Origin: Chrysoperla carnea
Lineage: Eukaryota > Arthropoda > Insecta > Neuroptera > Chrysopidae
NCBI RefSeq assembly: GCF_905475395.1
Contig: NC_058340.1
Coordinates: 74,998,181 to 75,062,180, forward strand
DNA: 64,000 bases
Direction: 5' to 3'
A model generated the notes under the pieces. The model saw nothing but the letters and a program-made list of their open reading frames with translations, did not search any database and was not told where the DNA came from. Positions 23,152-34,900 of the stretch are shown in pieces (positions within the stretch are counted from its first letter, which is position 1; each line of letters begins with the position of its first letter). A program made the position numbers and the translations under genes.

Positions 23152-23337
23152 GAGGAAGTAAAAACCAAAAAAAATTTAGATCAGAATCACTATATCATAA
23201 TTTTTACAGACATATATTCACATTCAAAGTTATAAAACACGTTGTATATGTCGCAGCCAACTGGCTTAATTAGCCCTTCAATTAACTTAATCTTTTCCTT
23301 TTTCCTAAACCATTTAATCGTCGTTTAATTATTTTCT
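23152..23337 (+). repeat. repeat copy shared with 24786-24972
   Basis: Nearly identical to 24786-24972 (shared gaggaagtaaaaaccaaaa and tatgtcgcagccaact). It is cut off by the right arm of the inverted repeat. Confidence 0.85.
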
Positions 23338-23458
23338 GGTACTACAATTTGACAGATACTGTGAACAGTATAAATTGTAGACACACGAAAGTATCATTGT
23401 GCAGTCCGCCACCAAATTAGCAAAGAGTAACATTCATAATAAGAGTAATCACTAGCTA

Positions 23459-23509
23459 ATTCTCACTGAAGATGACTACTTGGTAGTCGAAAATACGTAT
23501 TTTAAAAAT
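23459..23509 (+). ncRNA. candidate type I hammerhead ribozyme (right arm)
   Basis: Plus strand: CTGAAGA, then T, stem GACTAC-TTG-GTAGTC, then GAAA and ATACGTAT. CTGAAGA also fits the CUGANGA rule. Stem I (attctca with taaaaat) has two mismatches, so this copy may be weaker than the one at 22943-22993. Confidence 0.5.
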
Positions 23510-24785
23510 ACAAAAAACTGATCTAGGAAATTGGGGCAAAAATCGAAATTTATTTCAATCTATTATTGTTTTCAAATTGTAAAGGATTATTTTTTTAAAG
23601 TCGACAAACCAAAGACGGTTGTGCGAAAATTGGCATAAAATAATCTTTCCAATAAAAGCCAGTTTCATTGATATTAAAAATATTTTTCTTTGCTTTAAGT
23701 TACGATCCACTCAAAAAAACACCTTTATTAACCTAAAAGTGGGCTTCTTGTCAAGCAAGTGTCATTTTTATCGAATATGTTTTTACAGATTATTCTCATA
23801 ATGTCTTACCAAGAAAGTATAAAGAATTACCGATATTGGTCATTATTTAAACCACTAGATGGAGAATCTCTTTACTAGAGAGTCCACTATTACTTTAGAA
23901 GTTTAGACAAATCTTTTATCAGACTAGCGCGGTTGTTCCCGTAAAACGATAATCATAAAATTACATCCTAAAATTCTATTTGACGAGAAAATGAGGTTAA
24001 CATATTCGTCAAACATAATTTTTGACTGTTTGCGTTTTGTAGCTTGATTAAATTTTGTCAACACGTTAAAGGTTTTTTTATAAAGACTAACTTGTTTTTT
24101 TCTATTTGTAAAATTATAATTTTCCCTTCCTTAGACACTCTGTCTTATTAATGAATAATTTAATGATATTCAGTTTGACTACATTAATATTGATAATTAA
24201 TATAAATAATTAATTAATTAAAACTATCAACTGTTTTAACATATAGGATGCCTCATTCATCTTACACGCATTGATTATAGGGAATAAAAACATAGTTCTT
24301 TTCGGGTGTCCCACGCCAATTTTTGCTCCAAAATACTCCATTCAAGTAGAAAAACTTTTACTCGGCCCCTAAAACGCTTTATTGAAGATACATTTAACTG
24401 TGGAGATTAAAATGAGGTACCTTATATTGATCCTTAATTAATAAGTGATCTATTTGATATATATATATCGAATTTGTTTTCTTCCAATCATTATACATGA
24501 TTGTAATAAAATGGCGGTGTGTAATCACAAGAACATAGCATCATGTGACGTCATACGCATGCCTTTAAAATAAAATAATAAAAGGACTTAGATGTGTCAC
24601 TCTATCTTTTTAACTTACACACACTGTACATTTAAAATAAAATGATATTATTATTAATTTTTTTTAATACTCAGAATTAATAAAAAAATAATAAACGCTC
24701 CTGGTGAGTTGTAGATAATTGTCTCCAGCCACGTTTGATATTTAAATATTGGATTATAGCACGTACACAAATTAGTAGACCTTTT

Positions 24786-25290
24786 GAGGAAGTAAAAACC
24801 AAAAAAAATTTAGATCAGAATCACTATATCATAATTTTTACAGACATATATTCACATTCAAAGTTCTAAAACACGTTGTATATGTCGCAGCCAACTAGCT
24901 TAATTAGCCCTTCAATTAACTTAATCTTTTCCTTTTTCCTAAACCATTTAATCATCATTTAATTATTTTCAGCCATTTAATCAAACAGCTAGGTAAATAA
25001 CTTGGATCAATAACGTTTAACTATTTGTCTAGACAAGTCATTTAAATTTACTTTCACTTTCTGCCACCTGGCGCTTAAACTCACACACTATCAATATGGT
25101 TTACGGTTTGGAAGGAAGAGTGCAGTGACTAAAAGTTGGAACAAAGTATGGTCATCCGTCATCATGGTACACGATAAATTGTGTACTATGAACATCATTC
25201 AGGCCACTAGTTGAACGACGCCGTTTAGTAAAAAGGCTAGGCTGTTAACTGAACGGTTAAATAAGATAGTTGGCTGCGACATATATTTCT
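24786..25290. mobile_element. MITE-like element plus flank shared with 23152-23337
   Basis: The blocks atatgtcgcagccaact (about 24880) and agttggctgcgacatat (about 25270) are inverted ends of a roughly 410-bp non-coding unit. The shared sequence with 23152-23337 begins about 90 bp outside the left end, so the duplication covers more than the MITE. Confidence 0.6.
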
Positions 25291-25479
25291 AATTTTGTAT
25301 TTTATAACTTATTAAATTTCAGTAGGCATGCAATTAAGAGAAAAAATGGTAAAGTGCTTAAAAAGAATTGTAGTAAAATTTATTTCCTACATTCCTAAAA
25401 TTTATTTTGCTTCGTATAAAAAATTTCAATTCGAGATAATAATATTCGTAAAATAATAAAAATGATAATTAATAATTAC

Positions 25480-26490
25480 CAAACGCCATAATTAACCACC
25501 ATAACCAACTATTTTCACGTGATGCCAAATCTGTGGAATGTTTAACAATCAATGTCCATTTTGCCAATGATAATCCAAAACCTGATAATGCACCATAACG
25601 GGACGCAATTGTGTGACAAAAACACATCAACAATAAAAATCCTATCCAATTGAAAAGGAACGCGACTAAAAATACACAAATACACTTCAAATCAGCAAAA
25701 TTTGGTTACCAAAAATATACAGGGTGTCTTTTTTAAGTTGACATATGATTGAAACTAAAAAATTCGCGTTTTTTTAAATCTACTGGCGAAGATTTGATTC
25801 CTGTGTAAAATGTCTTATTTCTTCGTTTAATAAGAAAGCTTCATCACGCAGCTTATATTTCTCCCATAACTACATGCTTTTCGGGGAAAATATGACCAAA
25901 GATTCGAAATAATTTCATCATAAAATGTATAGTCACTTAATATGTGACACCCTGTATTTGATCCTAAAATTTACCTAAAAATGCTGTGAAGAACATAAAA
26001 TCAGTACCCAATAAACTTGTATCGGCATCCCCATCAGCCACTTCTGGATCAATAGCTAAAAACGTAGCTAAATGTGTCGGTGAAGGGCATGTTGGTGGCA
26101 TACCCTACGAAAACAAACAAACATTCGACCATAAAAATTTTATTATCCCACAACAACACCATAATCGAAAAACATTTTATTTACCCGAATAGTTGGAATT
26201 GGTTCACCTTGCAAAGTTTTCTCACGCTGTACTTCCTCATATGTAGGAAGTTTTGTGGCCACTTCATACGGTGGTGGAGCGGAAAAATCTGGTTTTGGTG
26301 GTGGAATATCATCAATTTGTACGAATGGTATATTTGAGAATACATTTGGTGGAGGAGGTTGTGTATTTTGAGTTCGATCCTCCGAGCTTGGATTTGTCTA
26401 AAACAAGAATTTTAAATTATGATCTAATCTACAACTCTAAAACAAATAGGTTTGGATTACCATTTCATAAGTTGTATGATTATGATCCAT
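25480..26490 (-). CDS. Ndfip: Ndfip-like NEDD4-family E3 ligase adaptor (3' exon not found)
   Basis: Four minus-strand exons: 26461-26490 (ATG 26490), 26185-26397, 25975-26104 and 25480-25665; phases 0, 0 and 1, all gt..ag. The N-terminal half has PY motifs PPPY and LPTY in PPPYEVATKLPTYEEVQ, which bind WW domains of NEDD4-type ligases. The C-terminal half has the family's membrane core: AFLVAFLFNWIGFLL, then SRYGALSGFGLSLAKW and SWLWWLIMAF. Ndfip proteins sit in Golgi and endosome membranes and recruit or activate NEDD4 ligases. Exon 4 ends in a phase 1 donor (g then gtaatt), so at least one more exon completing the third membrane segment should follow at lower coordinates. I could not find it. 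Confidence 0.85.
25717..25958. mobile_element. small MITE with acagggtgtc ends
   Basis: It starts atacagggtgtc and ends gacaccctgtat, complementary over about 12 bp, and is 240 bp long. It lies in the last visible intron of the Ndfip gene. A related start occurs at 28588 (atacaggatgt, then aagttgacaaatg). Confidence 0.65.
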
Positions 26491-26704
26491 TATTGTTTTT
26501 GGCCAAAATAATTTTTCGATTCCCGTTGGACTAACAAATAATCAATGGATTGATTGCATGTCACTGGAATTTTTTATTTCTCACTCACACAATTTTTATG
26601 TCACTAGTAATTTAAGCTAGGGATTTTTTTTTTTTTTACAAATGTCAAATTGCTTTAACGATCAAATCAAACGAAAACATTAATTGAACACAATTATTCC
26701 AAAG

Positions 26705-26992
26705 TTTTCAGTTTTCACTTCCGTCGACGGGACTCCTTTATCGGGGGTTTATCAAATTTTATAAAATTTACGAGATGTTTCACATCTATTTTTATGTAAC
26801 CATAATGTACCTCAGCGAAGCGTGTCAGGGTACAGCTAGGACTTTTCCCTAAAATCAGGATTCCGCACCAAAATATAAAATCGACGAAATTGTGAACAAA
26901 AGGAGGATAAGTAAAGGCATACGAAGTAAACACAATAATCTTTGTATTTAAAATTAAAGTTGCCGAGCGAAGCGGGTAGTTCACAGCTAGTA
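26705..26992 (+). mobile_element. Helitron-like repeat end
   Basis: It ends gcgaagcgggtagttcacag followed by ctagta. The same family occurs at 35035-35275 (about 80% alike, ending ctggtagttcacagctagta) and shares its end with 40735-40927. The short hairpin-like GC-rich tail followed by ctagt resembles ends of non-autonomous Helitrons in insects. Confidence 0.5.
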
Positions 26993-27104
26993 CAAGTCAT
27001 ATAGAAGCTCGTTACCTGACCCTATACTTTTGTACCTTTTGTACCCCCCAGCTGCCAACACTATTGCATTTTGCATTATTATTGCAGTCAGCACCTCGAC
27101 AGTG

Positions 27105-27694
27105 TATTTTTATACCATGTATATAATATATACATAGTATATTCAGTTTAGTCCCAAGTTTGTAACGCTTAAAAATATTGATGCCACGAAAAAAATTTTG
27201 GTTTAGGTGTTCATAGAATCACCTAATTAGTCCATTTCCGTATGTCTGTCTGTCTGTCTCTCGTCTTTCGTCTGTCCGTCTGTCATCACGATTACTCAAA
27301 AACGAAGAGATATCAAGCTGAAATTTTTATAGCGTGCTGAGGACGTAAAAAGTGAGGTCGAGTTCGTAAATGAGCAACATAGGTCAATTGGGTCTTGGGT
27401 CCGTAGGACCCATCTTGTAAACCGTTAGAGATAGAACAAATGTTTAAATGTAAAAAAATGTTCCTTATGAAAAAATAAACAACTTTTGTTTGAAACATTT
27501 TTTTGTAAACATCACTGTTTACCCACGAGGGCGCTAATTAGGTGAAAATTTTGTAGTATGTATTAATATGGGAATATCAGTTATGTGTGTGTTAATGTAC
27601 GTGACGTCAAAAAACAAACGATTGCGTCATCAAAACTATCTATGCATGGTATTTCAACAATTAACTCAGTCAATTGTTTGTTTTCACTTGTTTT
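27105..27694 (+). repeat. high-copy unclassified interspersed repeat, copy 1
   Basis: About 590 bp. It includes ccaagtttgtaacgcttaa, a (TCTG)n-rich stretch, gagatatcaagctgaaattt and ggtccgtaggacccatcttg. Reverse copies lie at about 41735-42180 and 43065-43560, with fragments at 38080-38220, 42640-42760, 48890-48965 and 50281-50660. Non-coding. Confidence 0.8.
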
Positions 27695-27726
27695 AAATGA
27701 ATATGTTCTAACCTCAAAAGAAAACC

Positions 27727-28478
27727 ATGGAAGTTGAGGAGAAAATACAAAAACATATAATTAATTACTATAAATGTTTAGAATTGCATCAAATTAAATG
27801 GAAACAAACTGTTTGTGAATTGAAACCATTCATTAAAGCTTTAAAAACTCAAATCGAACAATTTATTGTAGTTGATAGGTAAGTTGTACAACTAATTAGA
27901 ACTTTTTATTAAAGATTAATGGGTTGGGTTTAGTTAAAAAAGAGTTAATTTATTTATTATTTAAGGTATAACATAGAAAAAACAGAATTTGAAAAATATG
28001 AATTTCTAAAAGAACGTCTTCATTTAAAAATTTATAAAGGAATCGAGGAAGAATTTTCATCTATATCAAAACTAATGTAAGTCTATCTTTTTAGGCGGTA
28101 AATATGAATTAATGACGTTGTTTGCTCCATTCTAGATCGAATTTAAATGTAATATGTCATGATTTACGAACGAAAACAACACAATTGGAAAATTTAACAG
28201 TGACTTTAGATTGGACAATCGATTCAAAAAGTTTCTTAGTTCGTGGTTCAGCGTTACAACGTCCATTAGGTGAAATATTAGATTGGGCATATCGAATAAT
28301 GACTTACTATAAAGATGTAATGGCTGCTATTTATGATACCTTTCAAAAAATTAGTTATTTAGATGCGAATTCGGTGCAAAAGTTTGAAGAATGTTTTTAT
28401 GAAAATCACGAAATTGAGAATTTAGTTGAGCATGCGTTGCAATATTTACAATTATGTGAACAAGTTGTTGTTTCTTAA
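27727..28478 (+). CDS. small helical protein, possibly CINP-like
   Basis: Three exons: 27727-27878, 27966-28076 and 28136-28478; both introns are phase 2, gt..ag; 201 residues. PolyA signal aataaa at 28537. The first half is charged and likely coiled coil (about residues 5-90). The second half includes LDWTIDSKSF, then WAYRIMTYYKDVMAAIYDTF, and an acidic helical tail ending QLCEQVVVS. The size and layout (coiled coil, then a W..Y..YYK-type helix followed by about 50 residues) recall CDK2-interacting protein (about 210 residues), which acts in replication and the ATR checkpoint. The resemblance is weak and I would not transfer the name. It is clearly a real spliced gene. Confidence 0.75.
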
Positions 28479-28629
28479 AAAAAAGATTAAATCGATTTAA
28501 GTTGTTGTTTCAACTTTGTTAACTGTTTTTATATTCAATAAAGTTGTTTTTGTTAAATTCGTGCTTTCTTTATTCTGTATCTCAAGATATACAGGATGTT
28601 TTTTTTTAAGTTGACAAATGTTTGAAATA

Positions 28630-29046
28630 GGGTATTCCAATATTTTGAAAAAGTACTTCAAAATATTGATTTTGCTAATAAAAAGCCACCAAAAATTTAT
28701 TTCGGAAAAATACACACGCTTTCTTGCCAAAAACTTAAATTAAATTTTACCTTTTTTAAACTGTCAAAAAAGCGGGCATCCAATTTGATGACGTAATATG
28801 GGTATCACTATACGAAATAACACAAATAAGATTGACAGATATATTCATAGACATCTGATTATAATAAATATAAATACTTATTATCTTTGTATATAATATA
28901 CCCAGCTGTCTACACTGAACTAGCTGATGGTCTATGACTCATACCGCTATGACATCACAGCAGGGCTTACCCGCGTTTTAGGTCACGTGATATACAGTTT
29001 AAAAATTACGATTTTTAATTTTAATATTTTAAAAGAAAAATGTGTT
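28630..29046. repeat. 417-bp interspersed repeat, copy 1 of near-identical pair
   Basis: It matches 36427-36832 at high identity and in the same orientation. Shared blocks include gcgggcatccaatttgatga/gtgggcatccaatttgatga and ttaggtcacgtgatatacag. A short fragment lies at 2441-2535 reversed. Non-coding. Confidence 0.85.
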
Positions 29047-31404
29047 TTTATGACTCGAAATCAGAATATTTAAGTATATTTTTACATAAATTTTAACTTT
29101 TTTCAAATTTCATGATTTATTTTTGACTAACGATAATACCCTATTTATGTGGAGAGATTCTCAATGAAGGTAGATTTTGACCCCTCAATTCTTCCTCCGT
29201 ACACGCGGACATGAGTCCATTTTATAATAATGCAAAAAGGGCACATTTCTCTAAAAGATCATTCTAATTCTATTCTATAAGAATAATCTCTATTAATTTT
29301 TGCACGAAAAAAAGTTGATACCACTTTTTAGGGTTCCGTTACCAAATTACAAAATTAAAGAACTAAATAGGAGAGAAGATTGAATTAAATTATTTAAATA
29401 AGGTTTGCTTAAATTTTATTTTAAAAAGAATGAAAATTAAAAAAATAATAATTAGCCAAAATTACATTGAAAAATTAACATTTATTTCACATAGAAAAAC
29501 AACAAAATTCATTTTAGTCACAAAGAGAAAAATATATAATTTTTTTCAAATAATGAATAATTATAATAAAAAAACAATAGTAATATTTATAAAGGTACTT
29601 TTATTAAATACAAGAGAATAAATTTGATTTATTCCTTTAACTCTAGTTGGGGTTTTGTTTTCTAAAAATTGTGGGAAATTTGGCACACTTTTCCACAAAT
29701 TATAAACAGTTTCTTTATTTTTTCTTTATTTTAAATAAATATTAATATCTATAATGGATATTATGGGAAATCAAAATGCCAATTTACGTTTCAAACAGGA
29801 AAGGGACTCCATATTATTCTATAAATACATTTGTTCAAATAAAAATGCAACACTTTATTATGCGAATTTCAAATTAGTACTAGTCGTCTTTTTTTGAACG
29901 TAAGTAAATATTTATTGGGATATATTAGCATCTTTGTCAATATAAAAAATATTGAAAAGTGCCCATTGCGCAACCTCTAACGACAAGTTGACGATTACGT
30001 CAATTTGGCGGCACTATGACGTTTTATCAGCAGATTCATTTAATAAAACAGATAACTACGCCACTATTGAAATTATCAAAATAATAAAATTAATTACTTT
30101 TTATAATATTGCAAACTGATTTTTAAATTTTTTTGCCTTTCTGTGTCCCTCTTCATTTGATTTTTACGAATTAAAACGTTAACATAACATTTTGACAGCC
30201 CATAATAATAATAACATATTTTTTACAATCTATGTAATTAATTTTAATATAAATCTTAAAATAAATAGAATTTTATTTTACGGAAAATCTTGATGATAGT
30301 GAAGTAATGAGCTCTTATATAATTTGATTTATTTTAATACTTTGAAAGAAAAGTCATCACTACAGTACAATATCAAAGCTACAGTACATTATTGGTCAAT
30401 GTCACTAGTGTCACTTGGGTCACTGTCACTGTCACTTGTTAAGTCACACCAGTGTAAACGTTGGCCGTTAATTCTAAGGAGAAAGTTCTGCAAACCTTAA
30501 AATTCTATCTATTCATTACCTTAATGTCCGTTCAACCTTAATTACTATTGAATCTTACTGCTTTAGGTCACTATCGCAAGTCTTGTGACTTATGTATTTT
30601 TTGCGACCAACGTTTAGACTAGACTTTATTATAGACTTATATAATTGAATTGAGGAGGAAGGAGGAAGGGTGGGGGGGGGGGTGTTAGTTAGGTCTTTAG
30701 ACAAATAAAATTTATCAAAAGCCTATTTAAATTTTTTTTATTACTAATTTTTAACACCAACAGTCATAAAAATGGAGAATTCACACAAGGACGCGTGGGA
30801 AAGACATCAGTTAGAAAAACATCAGTGCATTTTTATTGGAGCTGCTTTTTTTTTATTTAATGGAAAGTTTGCTCCGGTAAATTTTGGAAGATTAATTAAT
30901 AATTTAACGTCTACCTAATCGTGGTATAGAAACCGTGTGATATCCGCAAAGATGAAATTCAAATATAATTGACAACTGGTTAAAACATATATTCGAAATT
31001 CAACAATAAATTCGTCCATCAAAATGGAATCCCATTGCATTCCTTCTCAAATTTTTATGATAAAAAAACATTTAAATCGCGCGGTTTCTACTTAGAATAT
31101 TCATATAGAGATCACACATTGAATTTATACAATTTTTTGTGTAAAATTAGTGTTCTTTCTTTTATTGTTATAAGGCTTAATAGTTCGTAATAAATAAGTT
31201 ATGTTTTCTTTTTTTACAGTTTAAATTCCTGTGTTTATTTCTCATAATTACGTCATAGATAATATATATCATAATTTCATTCATAGTTGTATTATAAGTA
31301 TGTCCTATTACGGAGGGTAGAAGTAAGGAGGACCATCTTAAATAGGGAACAAACAGTTCAAATATTAAATATTTCGTCATTTATGCATTGACTTTAGAGC
31401 TATA
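29047..31404. other. intergenic, AT-rich
   Basis: No gene is supported. 30370-30450 has a run of gtcact-type short repeats and 30655-30690 a G-rich tract. Nothing else stands out. Confidence 0.5.
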
Positions 31405-31686
31405 TAGACTGAGTATCAAACGATTTTAAGCGTGCCAACATCTGAGGTAATTGCTTAGGTCAAATCTATTGTAGATTGGTAAGAAAAAATGTAAAGTGAT
31501 ACGTGATAAATACTTTTTTAAGTCAAAAAGCGAAAAATTTCGGTGAAATTACGATATTTTATGTAAAACATTTTGTGATATGAAAATTTGACATTCAATG
31601 TATGTTTTTTGATAAATGACCTAAGCAATTACCTCAGTTGTTGGCACGTTTCTCACTATACGGAAAGATAGGCGATGCTTAGTCTA
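31405..31686. mobile_element. TA-flanked MITE, copy 1
   Basis: The ends tagactgagt and ttagtcta, with inner inverted blocks caacatctgaggtaattgct and agcaattacctcag. It looks inserted at TA. A 55-bp-longer relative lies at 33969-34306, inside an LPCAT intron. Confidence 0.8.
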
Positions 31687-31962
31687 TATAAAACTATAAA
31701 GTCAGTTTTTACTTGCCATATGTCAAAATACCAAAATGGCGGTCTATTCAAAAATAACATCGAAAGGAATACTCAATAATACGTTTTTAATAAAAATCTG
31801 GTGAGATTTATTTGAAATAATTATGTCATAATTATGAAAGATATCCACTGAGTACTTTGTCTTAAAAGTGTTCTTAAATAGTTTTGTATATAATCTACTT
31901 ACTATAAACCTGACCCATATTTGTATAAGTTCTGTAACTTACACAATAAGGTCAGGCTGACA

Positions 31963-34900
31963 TCATTCAATCTTTTTTATAAGGTTTTGCTGATGTTGAT
32001 GATGATCTGTTGATGGTTTACATTCACGTGGTACTTGTGTATTAAATAAATATGCATATTCACTTCGATTTTCTGCATATTTTGCAAATTGATCTAAAAA
32101 AAAACAAAAAATTATTAAGATTAAGTCTCACCATCTATGAGTGAATTAAGCAAGTTATCAGAAATCTTAATCGGTAAAACGCGGTAGCCTTGGTTTTTAA
32201 AGTTAAAATTTTCCAGCAAAGCGAGTGGGTAAAAGATTTCTACGATTTTGGGGAATTTAAATTGGAGGAAAAAACATTTGTTAAATTACACTTACCAAAT
32301 GTGATTGTGGCATTTTCATCTTTTGTAATTTGATAAAAAATTCCAATTGCATCGTCATCGTAAATATGTAACGAATGCTTCATAACTTCTATAAATTCAT
32401 GCCTTGATAAACGACCGCTGCCGCTATGATCGAAAATCTAAAATAAAAAACAAAAATCATTTCATCACCGAACGGCAAATCATGAAACATCGGTAAAAGT
32501 ACTTTGAAACTTACTTTGAAAGCAATTTCTATCATATCCAATGTTTTTTCTGCTTGCGAAATAACAAGCACGCTGTATAAATATTCTCGGAAATCAATCA
32601 CACCTGTATTTTTCTGTAAATACAACAAATTCGAATTTGAAAAACAAAGTATTAGGTTGTATGTATTTCCAGAAAATATAATCCTTGGAAATAGATTCAG
32701 AAACTACATTCAGAGAGAGGGTTTACATTTTCTGGAAAGATTTACGAATTTTATTAAACATACTTTGTCGTAAAGTCGAAATAATTGTTGTGAAACAACA
32801 TTGTTCATTGGTATTTGCAGCATATTTGCAAATTCTGGATAGGACAATTGACTGCAATCCTTGCACAAAATATGCGGTGAATTTAATATTTTCACTTCAG
32901 CATTAGATGTATCTAATCCTAATTTCTGTCGGAATTTTTGTGCTTCAACTAAACCCGCAGCCCATGGTAAATTCATTTGTTTTGCACGTGTAATTACACG
33001 ACAATCATCGTACGTGTAATCGGACACAGGAATACCCAATGCTTTGGCCATAACTGCACGAACATTACTAGCAAATAATTTTGGATCTTTTTTCTCTGCT
33101 TCGTTGGGCGTATAAACCGGGAGAAATTCAATGATACATGAACTATGCATTTGTGTTAGCGTTAACCATAATAATTTTAATGCACCAGGTCCATCCCATG
33201 TCCATGTGACCGTATCCAATTTATTTGGGTAACGTATACAAACAGGTTGAACAGGAACACCAGGATAAAATGCACCCGGTTTGAATGTGATTAAACATGA
33301 TCGATTTGTGCAAGTTCCTTCTGGAAATACCAATATCTAAAAACATAACCATGATTTTAATTATTAAAAAAAGATAAATATTTCAAATTATTGTTTAATA
33401 ACCTGTATATACCGAGTTCAATATACAGGTTGGATCATTTTAATCTATTATGGCTGATAACTCGTTTTGTAGCTAACCAATCAAAAAGTAACTTTAACAA
33501 AAGGTGCAGACTTTGATAAGGGACAACATAATCTGACATCAGATTGGACCTAGTTCTATTCTAGTCTAATTTGAAGTGTTATTCTATCTCTTATCTTTCT
33601 GGATTTAAATTTAAGCAACCTGGACAACTAGATCCAATCTGAGCCTTTAGCCATAATATATTAAAATGGTCCATCCGGCTCCACGGTGGGTATACAAATG
33701 AAAAACTAAAATTTTTGAAATTTACTTGAGGCCAATCTTCATCTGATGTTGCACGATCGATGATTTCTTTAATCGTATTCTGCCGTGAATTTGGATCATC
33801 TCGCCAAACGTAAACTGGCTGCGTATAATTTAGTAATTCTGCAAAATGTACATATTTTTCATATTAATTACGATAATATTTTAGTAACCGTGTTTTTATT
33901 TTTAAGGAAACACTCAAATATTTGCTCCAAATATGCAGCACATCTGCGTCAAAATCATTGACATTACATTACATAGACTGGGGTGTCAAACGATTTTAAG
34001 AGTGACAACATCTGAGGTAAATGCTTAGGTCAAATCTATTGTAGATTCGTAATAAAAAATGTAAAGTGATACGTGATAAGTATTTTTTTACGTAAAAAAG
34101 CGAAAAAGTTCTGTGAAATCACGATGTTTTATGTAAAACATTTTGTGATATGAAAATTTGACATTCAATGTATGTTTTTTTGATAAATATCCCTATATTA
34201 TTTTGTAAAATTTATTTTTTGTTAAATGTCCCTAGTTGACCTAAGCAATTACCTCAGATGTTGGCATGCTTATTACTGAACGGAAAAATAGACGATGCTT
34301 AGTCTATGTGATGAAAATTAGTAGATTACAAAAAGTGATATTGATCAACATTTTGTTTCTATGGAAACCATTTTAAATTTTAGAAGCAGAATGATTAGCT
34401 ACTACTAATAATTATAAATAAACAAAAAACTACATTTCTACACAGATATTTTATGCAAAAATTATGATGCTTTCAATGCGTACAAGTAAATTTAAAAAAA
34501 AAAAAGTTAATTTTGAAATAAACGGCAAGTCACATACTTCCGATATACGGATTGGAACCACTCTCACAGCGAACAATAATTGTTGGCATGCCTGTAATAT
34601 AAACCAAACCGCCATCCAAAAATGTTGAATGTGGTGCTGCAACCAATATGGGTGCTTCTTTTCTGGTCGCTTGTTTCCCTCTAAATTCAATGTTCATTCC
34701 ACCAACGGCATATGTCATTCCGCCCAAATAACATAAAATCGGTCTAATTGCTCTGTATATTATGAGATACATAAATTAATCCAAAATCAATTCATAAAAA
34801 AAAAAATGAGGGTGTATCCATTTTAAACTAAATAGCTCTTTTTTTTTCTTAACCAATTTTTCGTCGCCAGCCCATGGCAAAGATGGAGCAAGTTGCTTTA

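Larger units (their letters stand above)
22896..23556. repeat. long inverted repeat (220-bp arms)
   Basis: Left arm 22896-23119 and right arm 23340-23556 are reverse complements with about 95% identity by eye. They share tttgccccaatttcctagatc, tagctagtgattactcttat and gtgcagt/actgcac blocks. The 220-bp spacer is mostly a copy of the sequence at 24786-24972. Each arm carries a hammerhead-like core. Confidence 0.9.
26491..27726. other. divergent intergenic region between Ndfip-like and 27727 genes
   Basis: It contains a Helitron-like repeat at 26705-26992 and a full-length copy of a high-copy unclassified repeat at 27105-27694. The two genes point away from each other, so their promoters lie at the two ends. 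Confidence 0.5.
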
